This document shows positions 27,260 to 35,533 of a stretch of 64,000 bases of DNA, in pieces. Origin of the DNA: Capsulimonadaceae bacterium (GTDB taxonomy: Bacteria; Armatimonadota; Armatimonadia; Armatimonadales; Capsulimonadaceae); NCBI GenBank assembly GCA_031292625.1, contig JARLGU010000060.1, positions 28,025-92,024 on the forward strand, read 5' to 3'. The translations under genes and the position numbers were made by a program. Numbering within the stretch: the first letter of the stretch is position 1; each line of letters opens with the position of its first letter. Under the pieces are notes generated by a model, which made no database searches, was not told where the DNA came from, and saw nothing but the letters and a program-made list of their open reading frames with translations.

Positions 27260-27892
27260 CTAAGAGACCTTTGCTTTTTTACGAGCGGCTGCTCGGCCTT
27301 GGCCCCGCTTGAAGGGCGCTCGCCTGACGATCTGGCGGTAGTCGAGACCGGCTGCAATCAGGGCCTCGTGCCAGGAGTCGAATCGGCGGCGCGCCGCGGT
27401 GATGAGCGTGATATCTTCCTGCTCAACGTTCTTGGCGTTAAGCGGCTTGCCGGCCTTTGCGTAATCGCGAACCATATCGAGAATGCGCTCGTCGTCCCAT
27501 TCACGGTATCGTCGAATGCTGTCGTAATCGAGGCCAGCTTCCTCTAGCGCCTCGCGCCAGGATCCGAAGTGGCTCTTCTTCGTGGCCGCGGCGGCAAGCT
27601 GCGGATCGATGTTCAAACAAACATTTCGCCAGGAAAGGTCGGCTCCTTGTGTGTGAAGCTCACGAATGCGGTCGATGATCCGGTCGCGTGTCCAGGACTT
27701 GTAGCGGCGGATTTCATCGTAGTTCAGGCCGGCAAAATTGACGGCTGCTTCCCAGGTACCAAAATAGCGAGTGGCGGCGCGCAAGAGGGCGAGATTGGTG
27801 GATGCCACACTAGAGTAATTGAGGTTCTCACCCGATTCGTACATACTGAGGATTTCAAGCGCAATAGATTCTTTGCTCCACTTACGCTGCAT
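27260..27892 (-). CDS. Homing-endonuclease-associated repeat protein (three tandem repeats, no nuclease)
   Basis: A 210-aa protein composed of three repeats of 55-60 residues. Each has an N-terminal helix (WSKESIALEILSMYE, WTRDRIIDRIRELHT, WDDERILDMVRDYAK) and ends with a F-G/D-SW-EAL-AGLDY-IRR motif (FGSWREALEEAGLDYDSIRR in the second), as in the Pfam HNH_repeat family. Those modules normally accompany HNH nucleases and bind DNA; here no HNH or other catalytic domain is attached, only a basic Lys/Arg-rich tail. AAGGAG is 9 nt upstream of the Met at 27892. A regulator or DNA-architectural role is my inference, supported by a palindrome in its own promoter (27993-28005). Confidence 0.75.
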   Translation of the reverse strand: MQRKWSKESIALEILSMYESGENLNYSSVASTNLALLRAATRYFGTWEAAVNFAGLNYDEIRRYKSWTRDRIIDRIRELHTQGADLSWRNVCLNIDPQLAAAATKKSHFGSWREALEEAGLDYDSIRRYREWDDERILDMVRDYAKAGKPLNAKNVEQEDITLITAARRRFDSWHEALIAAGLDYRQIVRRAPFKRGQGRAAARKKAKVS

Positions 27893-28222
27893 GGACCAGT
27901 TCTCCTTTACCAATACCAATGGATCATATTTAGACAGTCAACGCTGGACGCCAGTTCGTTCCCATTAACATTATTGTAAGCTAATCGTCTGTGTTGTACC
28001 ACAACTGAGTCATTAATGTCAAATTAGAAGAAATGCGTCACAATAGGTCAATGATTGATCTGCTGTCCGCCACTCCTGCAGGATACGAGCTATCCTTTAT
28101 ATCACACTAAGCCTATGGACTATATATGATATACTTGGATTATACCAGGTTCTGGCCGTGAAAACTGGTTCTATTATTTAGCCTCGCTATTAACGTTCTA
28201 TTAAGCAAAGGATAAATCCTTC
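27893..28222. other. AT-rich divergent promoter region
   Basis: A 330-bp region, clearly AT-richer than its surroundings, between the minus-strand repeat protein and the plus-strand HtpX-like gene. Apart from the minus-strand promoter listed separately, several TATA-like boxes (28115-28145) could serve the plus-strand gene. No open frame of interest. Confidence 0.5.
27993..28022 (-). promoter_or_regulatory. Promoter of repeat protein with overlapping palindrome
   Basis: On the minus strand TTGACA (28017-28022), an 18-bp spacer and TACAAC (27993-27998) form a promoter about 100 nt before the start codon. GTTGT-ACC-ACAAC at 27993-28005 is an inverted repeat covering the -10 box, suggesting repression by a dimeric or repeat DNA-binding protein. 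Confidence 0.55.
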
Positions 28223-29182
28223 TTGTTTCGATCTCACATGCTACGCAAGCTTCAGAGCACGGCTCCCTGGATTACGGGGCCAGCTCTCATCGGCGTGCTC
28301 ATCGGTCACGGTCCAGGATTGGTTGCCGGACTCGTCGTTGGGGGGCTCTACGTAGTCATTGCCGCGTTCGGCGGCGACAAAGTGCCCAGCGACGTATTCG
28401 GCGCCCGTCTAATGGACACCGCTGAGGCGCTAAATGTTCCCGAACTCGTCGACAAATATGCGGAACGCGCCGGAATCACTGCGCCGTCCCTGTATGTTAT
28501 CGCGATCGATGAGCCGAATGTTCTCGTATGGGCGTCCAGCGCCGGACGAGGCAGCTACACGCGCATTGGGGTGCCGCCGGGTCTCGAAGATGCCCTCGCG
28601 CCCGGGGAGGTCGAGGCGCTGATGGCGCTTGCCGTGGCACGCGTCGCGAGCGGAGAGGCGGCGGTTCTAACGTTTGGCGCGTCGCTAGCCGGTCTTGCGC
28701 TGCAGCCATTTCTCTCCCGCGCCGTCAACGCGACGCTGGGCGTGCTCCGCAGGGATCCCGACACGAGGCTAACCCCGGTGGGAGGCGCGATGGTGACGCT
28801 CCTAGCTCCGGCGTCGCGTCTTAGCCTCCGCGGCGTCATGCCGGAGGGGACGCTTGAATGGTCCGATGCGTATGCCGCGAGGATGCTTGGCGATTCCGTT
28901 CTCCTTGCGTCCGCTCTCGGTAAGCTCGCGTCCGCCGGTCCCGCCACGGACACGGGGAAGATTCGCGCCTACAACCCTGGCCTTGTGCCGATGTTCCTGG
29001 TCTCGCCGTACGAAAAGCTCAACGCAGTCGCGGATGCCGTTCGATGGCCTGCCAGCGTCGTTTCATGGATTGCGCAAGCGGCGCCCACCGTAGTGGGGCG
29101 GACGCAGAAGTTGATGGACATGGCCGGCAACGGTCCGGGCTCAGGGGATGCCGGAAACCCAGCGCCTTCGGACGTCCGTTAG
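28223..29182 (+). CDS. HtpX/M48-like membrane protein lacking the HExxH motif
   Basis: A 319-aa protein with an N-terminal transmembrane pair (about 16-50) and an M48-like domain. AERAGITAPSLYVIAIDEPN (80-99) corresponds to the strand before the active site in HtpX, and GEVEALMALAVARVASGE (128-145) aligns with the zinc-binding helix, in which HExxH has become LAVAR (136-140). The zinc ligands and catalytic Glu are therefore absent, so it should not be a protease. A second hydrophobic pair (about 148-170) matches the HtpX topology. TTG at 28223 has AAAGGA 10 nt upstream; ATG at 28238 is the alternative. The function is unknown. Confidence 0.72.
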   Translation: MFRSHMLRKLQSTAPWITGPALIGVLIGHGPGLVAGLVVGGLYVVIAAFGGDKVPSDVFGARLMDTAEALNVPELVDKYAERAGITAPSLYVIAIDEPNVLVWASSAGRGSYTRIGVPPGLEDALAPGEVEALMALAVARVASGEAAVLTFGASLAGLALQPFLSRAVNATLGVLRRDPDTRLTPVGGAMVTLLAPASRLSLRGVMPEGTLEWSDAYAARMLGDSVLLASALGKLASAGPATDTGKIRAYNPGLVPMFLVSPYEKLNAVADAVRWPASVVSWIAQAAPTVVGRTQKLMDMAGNGPGSGDAGNPAPSDVR

Positions 29183-30753
29183 GGCGATGCCGAAGCGATG
29201 CTTGTCCCGGACGCCGAAAGAACGAACGGGGTCGACTTGCTGCCCGCCAGGCGGTTGCGATCGTCGTACACGCGCACTTCAAGCGTGTGATGCCCCGCGC
29301 TGACGCTGCCGGGGAGCAATTCAACCAGATGCGGACCGGCATCGGCGATGCGTCCCACTTCGACGCCGTCGACCAGCGTTACGACGACTGGGAAGTGCGA
29401 ATACGACTGAACGCACGAACTGATGCGCAAGGGCGTGCAGAGGACCGCATCCGGAGAGACCGCTCTGACAACCGTCGCCGGCATGGAACCAGGCGACTTG
29501 TTAATATGCGAAAGAAAATAGCTGGGCGCGACCGCGCGGTTGACGGCGTTGAGAACGACCGGATTGTCCGTTATGCTGTAATTATTAAGCTGGCGTCCCT
29601 CGGGGACGTATTGAGCGGTCAGATTGTCACAATTGAAGAAGCCGACCATCTTGACTCGCGGAAACAGTCTGGGAAGCGCAGCCAGCAGGCTGTGGATCTT
29701 TTCGGCGGCGATCGGCGAATAGTCGATCTCGCGGTCTAGAGCCTCCTGATGCGATGAGCCGAACTCGCAGATCGCAATTGGCTTGCGTGTCGCGTATTTC
29801 TCGTAAACCTTGCGTAACTGGGCCGTAGGATGCTCTTCCGTTGCGGAGCGGCTGGGATCGTTATCATGGTGGATCACGGAGTAGATGTTTACGCCGACCC
29901 AGTCGACGGAGTCGTCGCCCGGATAATAGGCATCGTAGTTCGTATCGGGAATTGCATTGACGCACCAGATCATCGCGGCATTCGGGGCAATGCGGGCGAA
30001 GACATCGTGAACGAGGCGAAATTTCTCGCGATAAAGCGCGGGATTGTCGTGGTAGGTGGTCCAATTGCCGTTCATTTCGCTGGCAAAGCGGATGAAGACA
30101 GGCGCTCGCACATCGGCGACGCCATGGGCGAACTCTTCAAGGTACTCATCGTCGACGACGGATGCCAGCGAGTCCGGCTCCAAGGCCACCTGTGGCGCGA
30201 CGCCGGCTTTGGCCAGGCCGATTGCCCACGCCGCGGGAAATTCTTGCCCCCAACGGCAGTAGTTCCAGGAGGAGGCGAGCGGCTTTCCGAGGAGGCGTCC
30301 GAGCGCGCCGGCACGGTCAATGAGACGGCTGGCTTCTGTCGTCCAAATATCGACGTTCGCGTCCAGCTTCGCATCGGATGAGACATAGGCGCTCAGATAG
30401 CATCCGTAGAGCGGTTCGTATTTGGCGTTGGTGAAGGACCCGAGCAACTCGTCGCGGTTAGGAGACGCATCGGCAAAGACCTGGATGCGCGTTTCCCATC
30501 GATCTGCCTTTTGCCGTTCGACCGACGCGGCATTTTTGTCGCCAATCCTCTCGTAGATCGCTGCTTCCGCCCGGTATAGGGCTGCGCCGTCGGCGTACCT
30601 TCCGGCCGCAATCGCCTGCTCCGCCTGATGCCTGCAGTCGGCGGCGGTCTGCTCGCCGGCGCGCGCGGCGGCCGGCAGCGCCAGCCAAACAGTCATTGCG
30701 GCGACGATAAGAACGGCGCGAGAAGCGCATGGCGATTTCACAACAGGCGACAT
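29179..30753 (-). CDS. Secreted GH26-like glycoside hydrolase
   Basis: A 524-aa exported protein: a signal peptide (RAVLIVAAMTVWLALPAAARA), a helical TPR-like stretch of about 65 residues, then a GH26-type barrel. Acid/base E226 lies in FIRFASEMNGNW and nucleophile E330 in IAICEFGSS, in the spacing usual for clan GH-A family 26 (beta-mannanases and related). A beta-sandwich tail (VEVGRIADAGPHLVELLP) completes it. The TPR-like segment in front of the barrel is unusual. The open frame extends to 30774, but Met 30753 leads straight into the signal peptide. It slightly overlaps the 3' end of the convergent HtpX-like gene (4 bp). Confidence 0.82.
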   Translation of the reverse strand: MSPVVKSPCASRAVLIVAAMTVWLALPAAARAGEQTAADCRHQAEQAIAAGRYADGAALYRAEAAIYERIGDKNAASVERQKADRWETRIQVFADASPNRDELLGSFTNAKYEPLYGCYLSAYVSSDAKLDANVDIWTTEASRLIDRAGALGRLLGKPLASSWNYCRWGQEFPAAWAIGLAKAGVAPQVALEPDSLASVVDDEYLEEFAHGVADVRAPVFIRFASEMNGNWTTYHDNPALYREKFRLVHDVFARIAPNAAMIWCVNAIPDTNYDAYYPGDDSVDWVGVNIYSVIHHDNDPSRSATEEHPTAQLRKVYEKYATRKPIAICEFGSSHQEALDREIDYSPIAAEKIHSLLAALPRLFPRVKMVGFFNCDNLTAQYVPEGRQLNNYSITDNPVVLNAVNRAVAPSYFLSHINKSPGSMPATVVRAVSPDAVLCTPLRISSCVQSYSHFPVVVTLVDGVEVGRIADAGPHLVELLPGSVSAGHHTLEVRVYDDRNRLAGSKSTPFVLSASGTSIASASP

Positions 30754-30774
30754 CTTTCCACCCACCCAATCCAT

Positions 30775-31048
30775 TACGACGATCCGGCAGCGAGTACTGC
30801 TTACCGAGAATGCGAGTTGTTATAATTGTTGGATTCCGGGGCTCAAAGGATTAGGGCGGCGATTGAGAGAGATATGTGAAAAATTGGCGTCCGGAAGCCG
30901 CTTGAAGCGGGCACGTTATCAGGAACGACGTAGCGCCTCGTCGACGCCCTTGGCCTCCTTGCCCCGTCCGCCGGGGTTTGAATGCGATGATCCAGCCAAA
31001 CACGCTTGAAGATGCAATCGTGTGACATTTCTGGCGCGATGCCTTCGA
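30775..31048. other. Intergenic region upstream of tyrS and the GH26-like gene
   Basis: This is the divergent upstream region of the two genes. No T-box leader, tRNA or open frame was recognised; the tyrS promoter lies at its right edge. Confidence 0.5.
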
Positions 31049-31078
31049 TTGACATTCAAACGACGCCTGTGCTACACT
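31049..31078 (+). promoter_or_regulatory. tyrS promoter
   Basis: TTGACA (31049-31054), an 18-bp spacer and TACACT (31073-31078). The start codon is at 31087, so the transcript would begin within a few bases of the ATG and leave no room for a Shine-Dalgarno. Confidence 0.75.
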
Positions 31079-31086
31079 GACGCGAG

Positions 31087-32301
31087 ATGAATATTGAGGA
31101 GCAATTTGAGGCCCTGGCGCGCGGCGCCGTCGAGATCGTGCCTCGCGAATCCCTGCTCGAAAAACTCAGGCAGTCACAGGCTAGTGGTCGTCCTCTTCAA
31201 ATTAAGCTTGGGCTTGACCCAACCGCCCCGGACATCCACCTCGGCAACGCCGTCGTTTTGCGTAAATTGCGGCAGTTTCAAGACGCAGGGCATGAAGTAA
31301 CCGTTATCATCGGCGACTTCACGGCGATGATTGGCGACCCGACCGGGCGCTCGGAAGCGCGAAAGCAGCTGAGCCCGGAGCAAGTGAGCGCCAACGCAAA
31401 GACCTATGCGGATCAGTACCACAAGATCCTCGATCCCGCGAAGACGAAAGTCGTATTCAACAGCGACTGGCTTGGCAAACTCAACCTTTACGATATCGTA
31501 AAGTTGATGGCGAAAACCACCGTTGCGCGGATCCTCGAACGCGACGATTTTACGAATCGCTTCAATAACGGACTGCCGATCCACGCCCACGAGCTTCTCT
31601 ATCCTTTATGCCAGGGCTATGATTCCGTCGTGCTGAAGTCCGACGTCGAAATCGGCGGGACCGAGCAGAAGTTTAACATCTTGATGGGCCGTGACCTGCA
31701 GCGCGAGGACGGCGTTGCCGTGCCTCAGGTCGGACTGTTCATGCCGTTGCTGGTTGGCCTCGACGGCATCGACAAGATGTCGAAAAGCAAAGGCAACGCC
31801 GTCGGCATCGACGAGCCGCCGTTGACGATGTTCGAGAAGCTGATGTCGATTTCCGACACCATGATGACGCAGTATTACGAGCTGTGCACGGATGTTCCCC
31901 TCGCGGATGTTGCGCTTCTTTGCGATGCGGGCAAGACGCATCCGAAGCTGGCCAAGAAGCGGCTTGCGCGGGAGATCGTGAGCATCTACCACGGAGCGGA
32001 TGCCGCCCAGGCCGCGGACGCGGAGTGGGAGCACATTCACGCCGAGCGCGAACTGCCGGACGATATTCCGGAGTTTGTCGTTCCCGCGGAACTGCTGGCT
32101 AGCGGACCGGTGCGCATTGTCCAGATCGCTATAGCGGCCGGACTGGCCGCGACCGGCGGCGAGGCCAAGCGGTTGGTTCAGCAGGGCGGAATAAGTTTTA
32201 ACGGTGAAAAGGTGAAGGATACGGCCGCGACGATTGAAATCACGAACGGCGATATCTTGAGCAGCGGACGGCGAAGGTTCGTCAAACTGGTACGCAAATA
32301 A
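31087..32301 (+). CDS. tyrS: Tyrosyl-tRNA synthetase
   Basis: A 404-aa class I synthetase that charges tRNA-Tyr. The HIGH-type motif is DIHLGNAVVL near residue 48, the second signature is KMSKSKGNAVG near residue 235, and a C-terminal S4 RNA-binding domain (GGEAKRLVQQGGISFNGEKV) is present. This is the long TyrZ/TyrS type with KMSKS. It appears to be transcribed from a promoter only 9 bp upstream, so the mRNA is leaderless or nearly so. An ECF sigma factor gene starts 5 bp after its stop, and the two are very likely co-transcribed. Confidence 0.97.
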   Translation: MNIEEQFEALARGAVEIVPRESLLEKLRQSQASGRPLQIKLGLDPTAPDIHLGNAVVLRKLRQFQDAGHEVTVIIGDFTAMIGDPTGRSEARKQLSPEQVSANAKTYADQYHKILDPAKTKVVFNSDWLGKLNLYDIVKLMAKTTVARILERDDFTNRFNNGLPIHAHELLYPLCQGYDSVVLKSDVEIGGTEQKFNILMGRDLQREDGVAVPQVGLFMPLLVGLDGIDKMSKSKGNAVGIDEPPLTMFEKLMSISDTMMTQYYELCTDVPLADVALLCDAGKTHPKLAKKRLAREIVSIYHGADAAQAADAEWEHIHAERELPDDIPEFVVPAELLASGPVRIVQIAIAAGLAATGGEAKRLVQQGGISFNGEKVKDTAATIEITNGDILSSGRRRFVKLVRK

Positions 32302-32306
32302 CTGTC

Positions 32307-33008
32307 ATGATCGACGAAAGCAACGAAATCGAGCCTCTGGGCTCCGGTAACCCACCGGAGGACGCGGACCGGATACCAACGGAGCTTGCTTCATCCGAAG
32401 ACGAGGCGCCGGCGAAGCCCGCGGACCCGGCTGTCTTTGAAGCCGAGATGAATCCGCACCTCGATTCGCTTTATCGCAACGCCATGCGCCTGACGGGAAA
32501 CTCCAATGATGCCGAAGATTTGGTCCAAGACACATATCTTCGTGCATACAGGTTTTTTCACCAGTATCAGCCGGGAACGAATGCGAAAGCGTGGCTGTTT
32601 CGGATAATGAACACGGTATTTCTTAACGATTACCGGAAAAAATCGAGGCAAGGCGACCAGCTTTCATACGATGAGCTCGAGGATTTTTATCTGTACAACA
32701 AGCTGAGCGAAGAAGCGCTCAGCAAGGAACAATCGTACAACATGGCGAATCCGGAAGACGTCATCGTCGAGCGCCTCGGTATCGAGGAGATCGAAGACGC
32801 AATCCGGAAGCTGCCAGGGGAGTTCCGCGAAACTGTCGCATTGGCGACGATGGAAGATCTGTCGTACCAGGAAATCAGCGATGTGCTGCATATTCCGATA
32901 GGCACGGTGAGATCGAGGCTCTCGCGGGGGCGCAAGCTTCTGCAACGGGCACTTTGGCAGGTACTCGGAAAGACGGATCCGGACGCATTGGGCAATGGCG
33001 ATGACTGA
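32307..33008 (+). CDS. ECF sigma factor (SigR/SigH-like)
   Basis: A 233-aa group 4 sigma factor with an acidic, low-complexity N-terminal extension of about 45 residues. Region 2 is RLTGNSNDAEDLVQDTYLRA followed by WLFRIMNTVFLNDYRK, and region 4 is LPGEFRETVALATMEDLSYQ followed by EISDVLHIPIGTVRSRLSRG. It most resembles the SigR/SigH type, which responds to thiol-oxidative stress when paired with a zinc anti-sigma factor, and just such a gene overlaps its 3' end. Co-transcription with tyrS is inferred from the 5-bp gap. Confidence 0.92.
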   Translation: MIDESNEIEPLGSGNPPEDADRIPTELASSEDEAPAKPADPAVFEAEMNPHLDSLYRNAMRLTGNSNDAEDLVQDTYLRAYRFFHQYQPGTNAKAWLFRIMNTVFLNDYRKKSRQGDQLSYDELEDFYLYNKLSEEALSKEQSYNMANPEDVIVERLGIEEIEDAIRKLPGEFRETVALATMEDLSYQEISDVLHIPIGTVRSRLSRGRKLLQRALWQVLGKTDPDALGNGDD

Positions 33009-33351
33009 GTTCGCAATCCAAACGCGGCCGGTCACAGTTCTAAATTTCGATACTTCTATGGCAAACGACAAAGACAACGAAGCAATTTCGAGCCATCTGT
33101 ACGAGGAAGCCGAGACATTCGACTATTATTCATGCGAAGAAGCAGTCAAGCGGTTGAACGACTACCTCGATCATGAACTAAACGCCGACGAACGCGCGGA
33201 TGTCGTGAAGCACCTTAAGATATGCAAGCCCTGCCTGGAACGATTCAACTTCGAGCAGAGTCTTGTAATCACGATCAAGACCAAGGTCAAGAACCTTTGC
33301 GCCCCTCCTGAGTTGAAGAGCCGACTGAGCTCGCTGCTTCATCGGCCCTAA
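33001..33351 (+). CDS. Zinc-type anti-sigma factor (RsrA/zf-HC2-like)
   Basis: A small protein (116 aa from 33001) with the ZAS pattern: SCEEAVKRLNDYLDHEL followed by HLKICKPCLERF, giving Cys, then H-x3-C-x2-C. This is close to RsrA-type redox-sensitive anti-sigma factors, whose zinc is lost on disulphide formation, releasing the sigma factor. Its start overlaps the sigma stop (ATGACTGA at 33001; an ATG at 32995 is also in frame), implying translational coupling. A later Met at 33058 has no ribosome-binding site. It is soluble, with no membrane segment. Confidence 0.85.
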   Translation: MTEFAIQTRPVTVLNFDTSMANDKDNEAISSHLYEEAETFDYYSCEEAVKRLNDYLDHELNADERADVVKHLKICKPCLERFNFEQSLVITIKTKVKNLCAPPELKSRLSSLLHRP

Positions 33352-33367
33352 GCGCGACGGCTTTCTG

Positions 33368-35419
33368 CTATCGCTCGACCGGGCTTCCAGGCGTCCAATC
33401 GTCCGGGCTCATCCACCGATCGAAGCGAATCGTCCGTTTCCGCTGGGGCGACAGCATCACGAACTCGCCGATTTTGCGAATGACCGGTTCGCGTGATACT
33501 CCCTCGATTCCCTTTGCCATCTCGATCGCTCGATCAATATCGATGGCGGACATCGCTAGCGACGGCCCCAGCATTCGCGAATCGTCGTCGGTTGCACGCA
33601 ACGTGAGCAGCGCCGACGCGTACTCCTTTTCGATCGTTAGCCTCGCCTGTCCCGGATCCACCTGAGCGTAGAAGTACATAAAGGCCGATTGGCCGCCCGG
33701 CAGAGCAACTTGCTGCGCCAGAGAGCGCCATCCCATTGCAAACAGCATTTCGCCGAGGGCATGATCTCGCTGGAACGCCATGGAACAAACCCAGCCGGCA
33801 AGCGCCGAGCGGTTGCGGCAGGTTAGCGCCGCAGTCAATGCGTCCCGCCATACGGGCGTCGCCTGATCGCCAGCTAATCCGTTTGCCGCCAGCGCCAACG
33901 CAATTGGCTTGTGTTCCTGGTCGATGACGGTCTTAGCCAGCGCGAGCGCCGCCGCTGGATCGGTTCCCGCGAGCTGTTCGATAACTGCGACCGCGGCCTG
34001 CCCGTAGATGGGCATGCCAGTGGTGACGCCTGCGCTTAGCGAGCGGTTTAGGAGCTGGGCGGCTTCGCGCGCATCGTACGGCGCCATTGCGGCGATGGCG
34101 CGGCAGAGCGGCATGATTCGCGGAAGCGAGTGTGCGGACGACGGGTCCGCGCTTGGCAAGTGATTGATTACGCGGTCCACGTAGGCAATGCCTGCCGGCG
34201 CAACGAGCTCCGCGTAAACGCCAAGGAACTGCTCGATAACGTCGTTGGCTCCCGCCGTATTGCCTTTGTTCGCATTGTGCGCGCCGTCAATCATCGCTTT
34301 GATCGTATCGTCGACCATTCGTCCGGCATCCCGGTCGTTGAGTCGCGCGGCAAGCGACGCGACGGCAATCCGCTCTCCGCCGCCGTAGCGGTCGATTGGA
34401 CTTTGCCGCGCCCACTGTTTGGCCTTATCAAGAAGAGGAGAGGCAAGTGGCGAGCGGCTGCGCGTTAGGGCGAGGCCGAAGACCGACGCGGCGAGGGCCT
34501 TCTGTCCCGGATCGACGATTTTGTCCAGCAGGCCTGTTACGATGGGGGCTGCTTTTTCCGGATCGCCGAACGTTGCATTCGTAATGATCCCCAAAAGCAC
34601 GGCATCCGCCGGAGGAGTTCCCTGGGATGCAAGAGCGACCGCCGAGTCGATATCGTAGGGGGCTAGTTCGAACGGGATCGAATCGTGATCCTTATAGCTT
34701 CCGCCCGCCGTCGTTTTCGAGAGGTCGGTCAATAACGCGGTTCCACGCGCCACGTCGGCCGCATCGGGCAGCGTCACCGGAGACAGCTTGATATCGACTT
34801 CGCCGGATCCTGTCGGCGCATTGAGGCGTCCGTACTGAGTCTTCGTGACCGCGAAGAGATCCGTTGCGCCGGACGGCAGACCTTCGAGCACGAAATGGCC
34901 CGTTGGATCCGTAATGGCCTGCAGTTCGACGTTGGCGATCGGAGCGATCACCGTCGCCGCGGGCACTGGAGCGCCTGACGAATCGACGACCTTGCCGCCG
35001 ATCATGGCGACCGGCGGCGCGACCACCAGATCGTCCGCCTTGTACCCGTCGAATGCGCTGCTCACCGTACCGCCTGAGATGTAGCGATAGCCGGGCTTGT
35101 TGACCAGAATGGAAACCGTGTCGCCTGGGCGCACTCCTTGCGCCGTGTAGACGCCATGGTCGTCTGTAATGACGGTTTGTCCGTTTGATTGGATCGTCGA
35201 TGCCGGAATGTGATTGATCGTATCGCTGATCGTTACGGCGCTTTTTGTCATCACGTAAACAGGCACGTGCGGCAACGGTTGGCCAGTCGGGCTCACGACG
35301 CGCCCGGTCAGCGGGAGACCGGGAATCATGGACGCGATGTCTGCGCGCGCTGGAGAAACGAGGGCAATAAGAGCGATGCAGAGGACGGAAGCAAAGAGAT
35401 GCCGCATGATACGAATCAA
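33368..35419 (-). CDS. Secreted protein with two carboxypeptidase-regulatory-like domains and a helical repeat domain
   Basis: A 683-aa protein with a signal peptide (HLFASVLCIALIALVSPARA). Residues 35-125 and 135-215 are CarboxypepD_reg-like beta-sandwiches (LTGRVVSPTGQPLPHVPVYV and GGKVVDSSGAPVPAATVIAP, each followed by a TD-G-Y/F pattern). The rest is alpha-helical, Ala-rich and repeat-like (HEAT/Sel1-like), with no enzymatic motif seen. It is probably a periplasmic or surface scaffold. The gene is convergent with the anti-sigma gene (16-bp gap), and a regulatory link with the sigma factor is not evident. Confidence 0.75.
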   Translation of the reverse strand: MIRIMRHLFASVLCIALIALVSPARADIASMIPGLPLTGRVVSPTGQPLPHVPVYVMTKSAVTISDTINHIPASTIQSNGQTVITDDHGVYTAQGVRPGDTVSILVNKPGYRYISGGTVSSAFDGYKADDLVVAPPVAMIGGKVVDSSGAPVPAATVIAPIANVELQAITDPTGHFVLEGLPSGATDLFAVTKTQYGRLNAPTGSGEVDIKLSPVTLPDAADVARGTALLTDLSKTTAGGSYKDHDSIPFELAPYDIDSAVALASQGTPPADAVLLGIITNATFGDPEKAAPIVTGLLDKIVDPGQKALAASVFGLALTRSRSPLASPLLDKAKQWARQSPIDRYGGGERIAVASLAARLNDRDAGRMVDDTIKAMIDGAHNANKGNTAGANDVIEQFLGVYAELVAPAGIAYVDRVINHLPSADPSSAHSLPRIMPLCRAIAAMAPYDAREAAQLLNRSLSAGVTTGMPIYGQAAVAVIEQLAGTDPAAALALAKTVIDQEHKPIALALAANGLAGDQATPVWRDALTAALTCRNRSALAGWVCSMAFQRDHALGEMLFAMGWRSLAQQVALPGGQSAFMYFYAQVDPGQARLTIEKEYASALLTLRATDDDSRMLGPSLAMSAIDIDRAIEMAKGIEGVSREPVIRKIGEFVMLSPQRKRTIRFDRWMSPDDWTPGSPVER

Positions 35420-35533
35420 AAGAACCTGCCTTCTAGGAGAGCCTTCTAGCCAGTGCGTGGGCTCCCTTGCTCCCGGAAACGGGAGGAGATTATGCGAAGC
35501 GCAGAGATCAAATGCGCCAGCATGAACCGACGT

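Noticed and set aside
30843..31086. T-box leader for tyrS
   Set aside because: No specifier loop or T-box sequence, and the promoter lies directly before the ATG.
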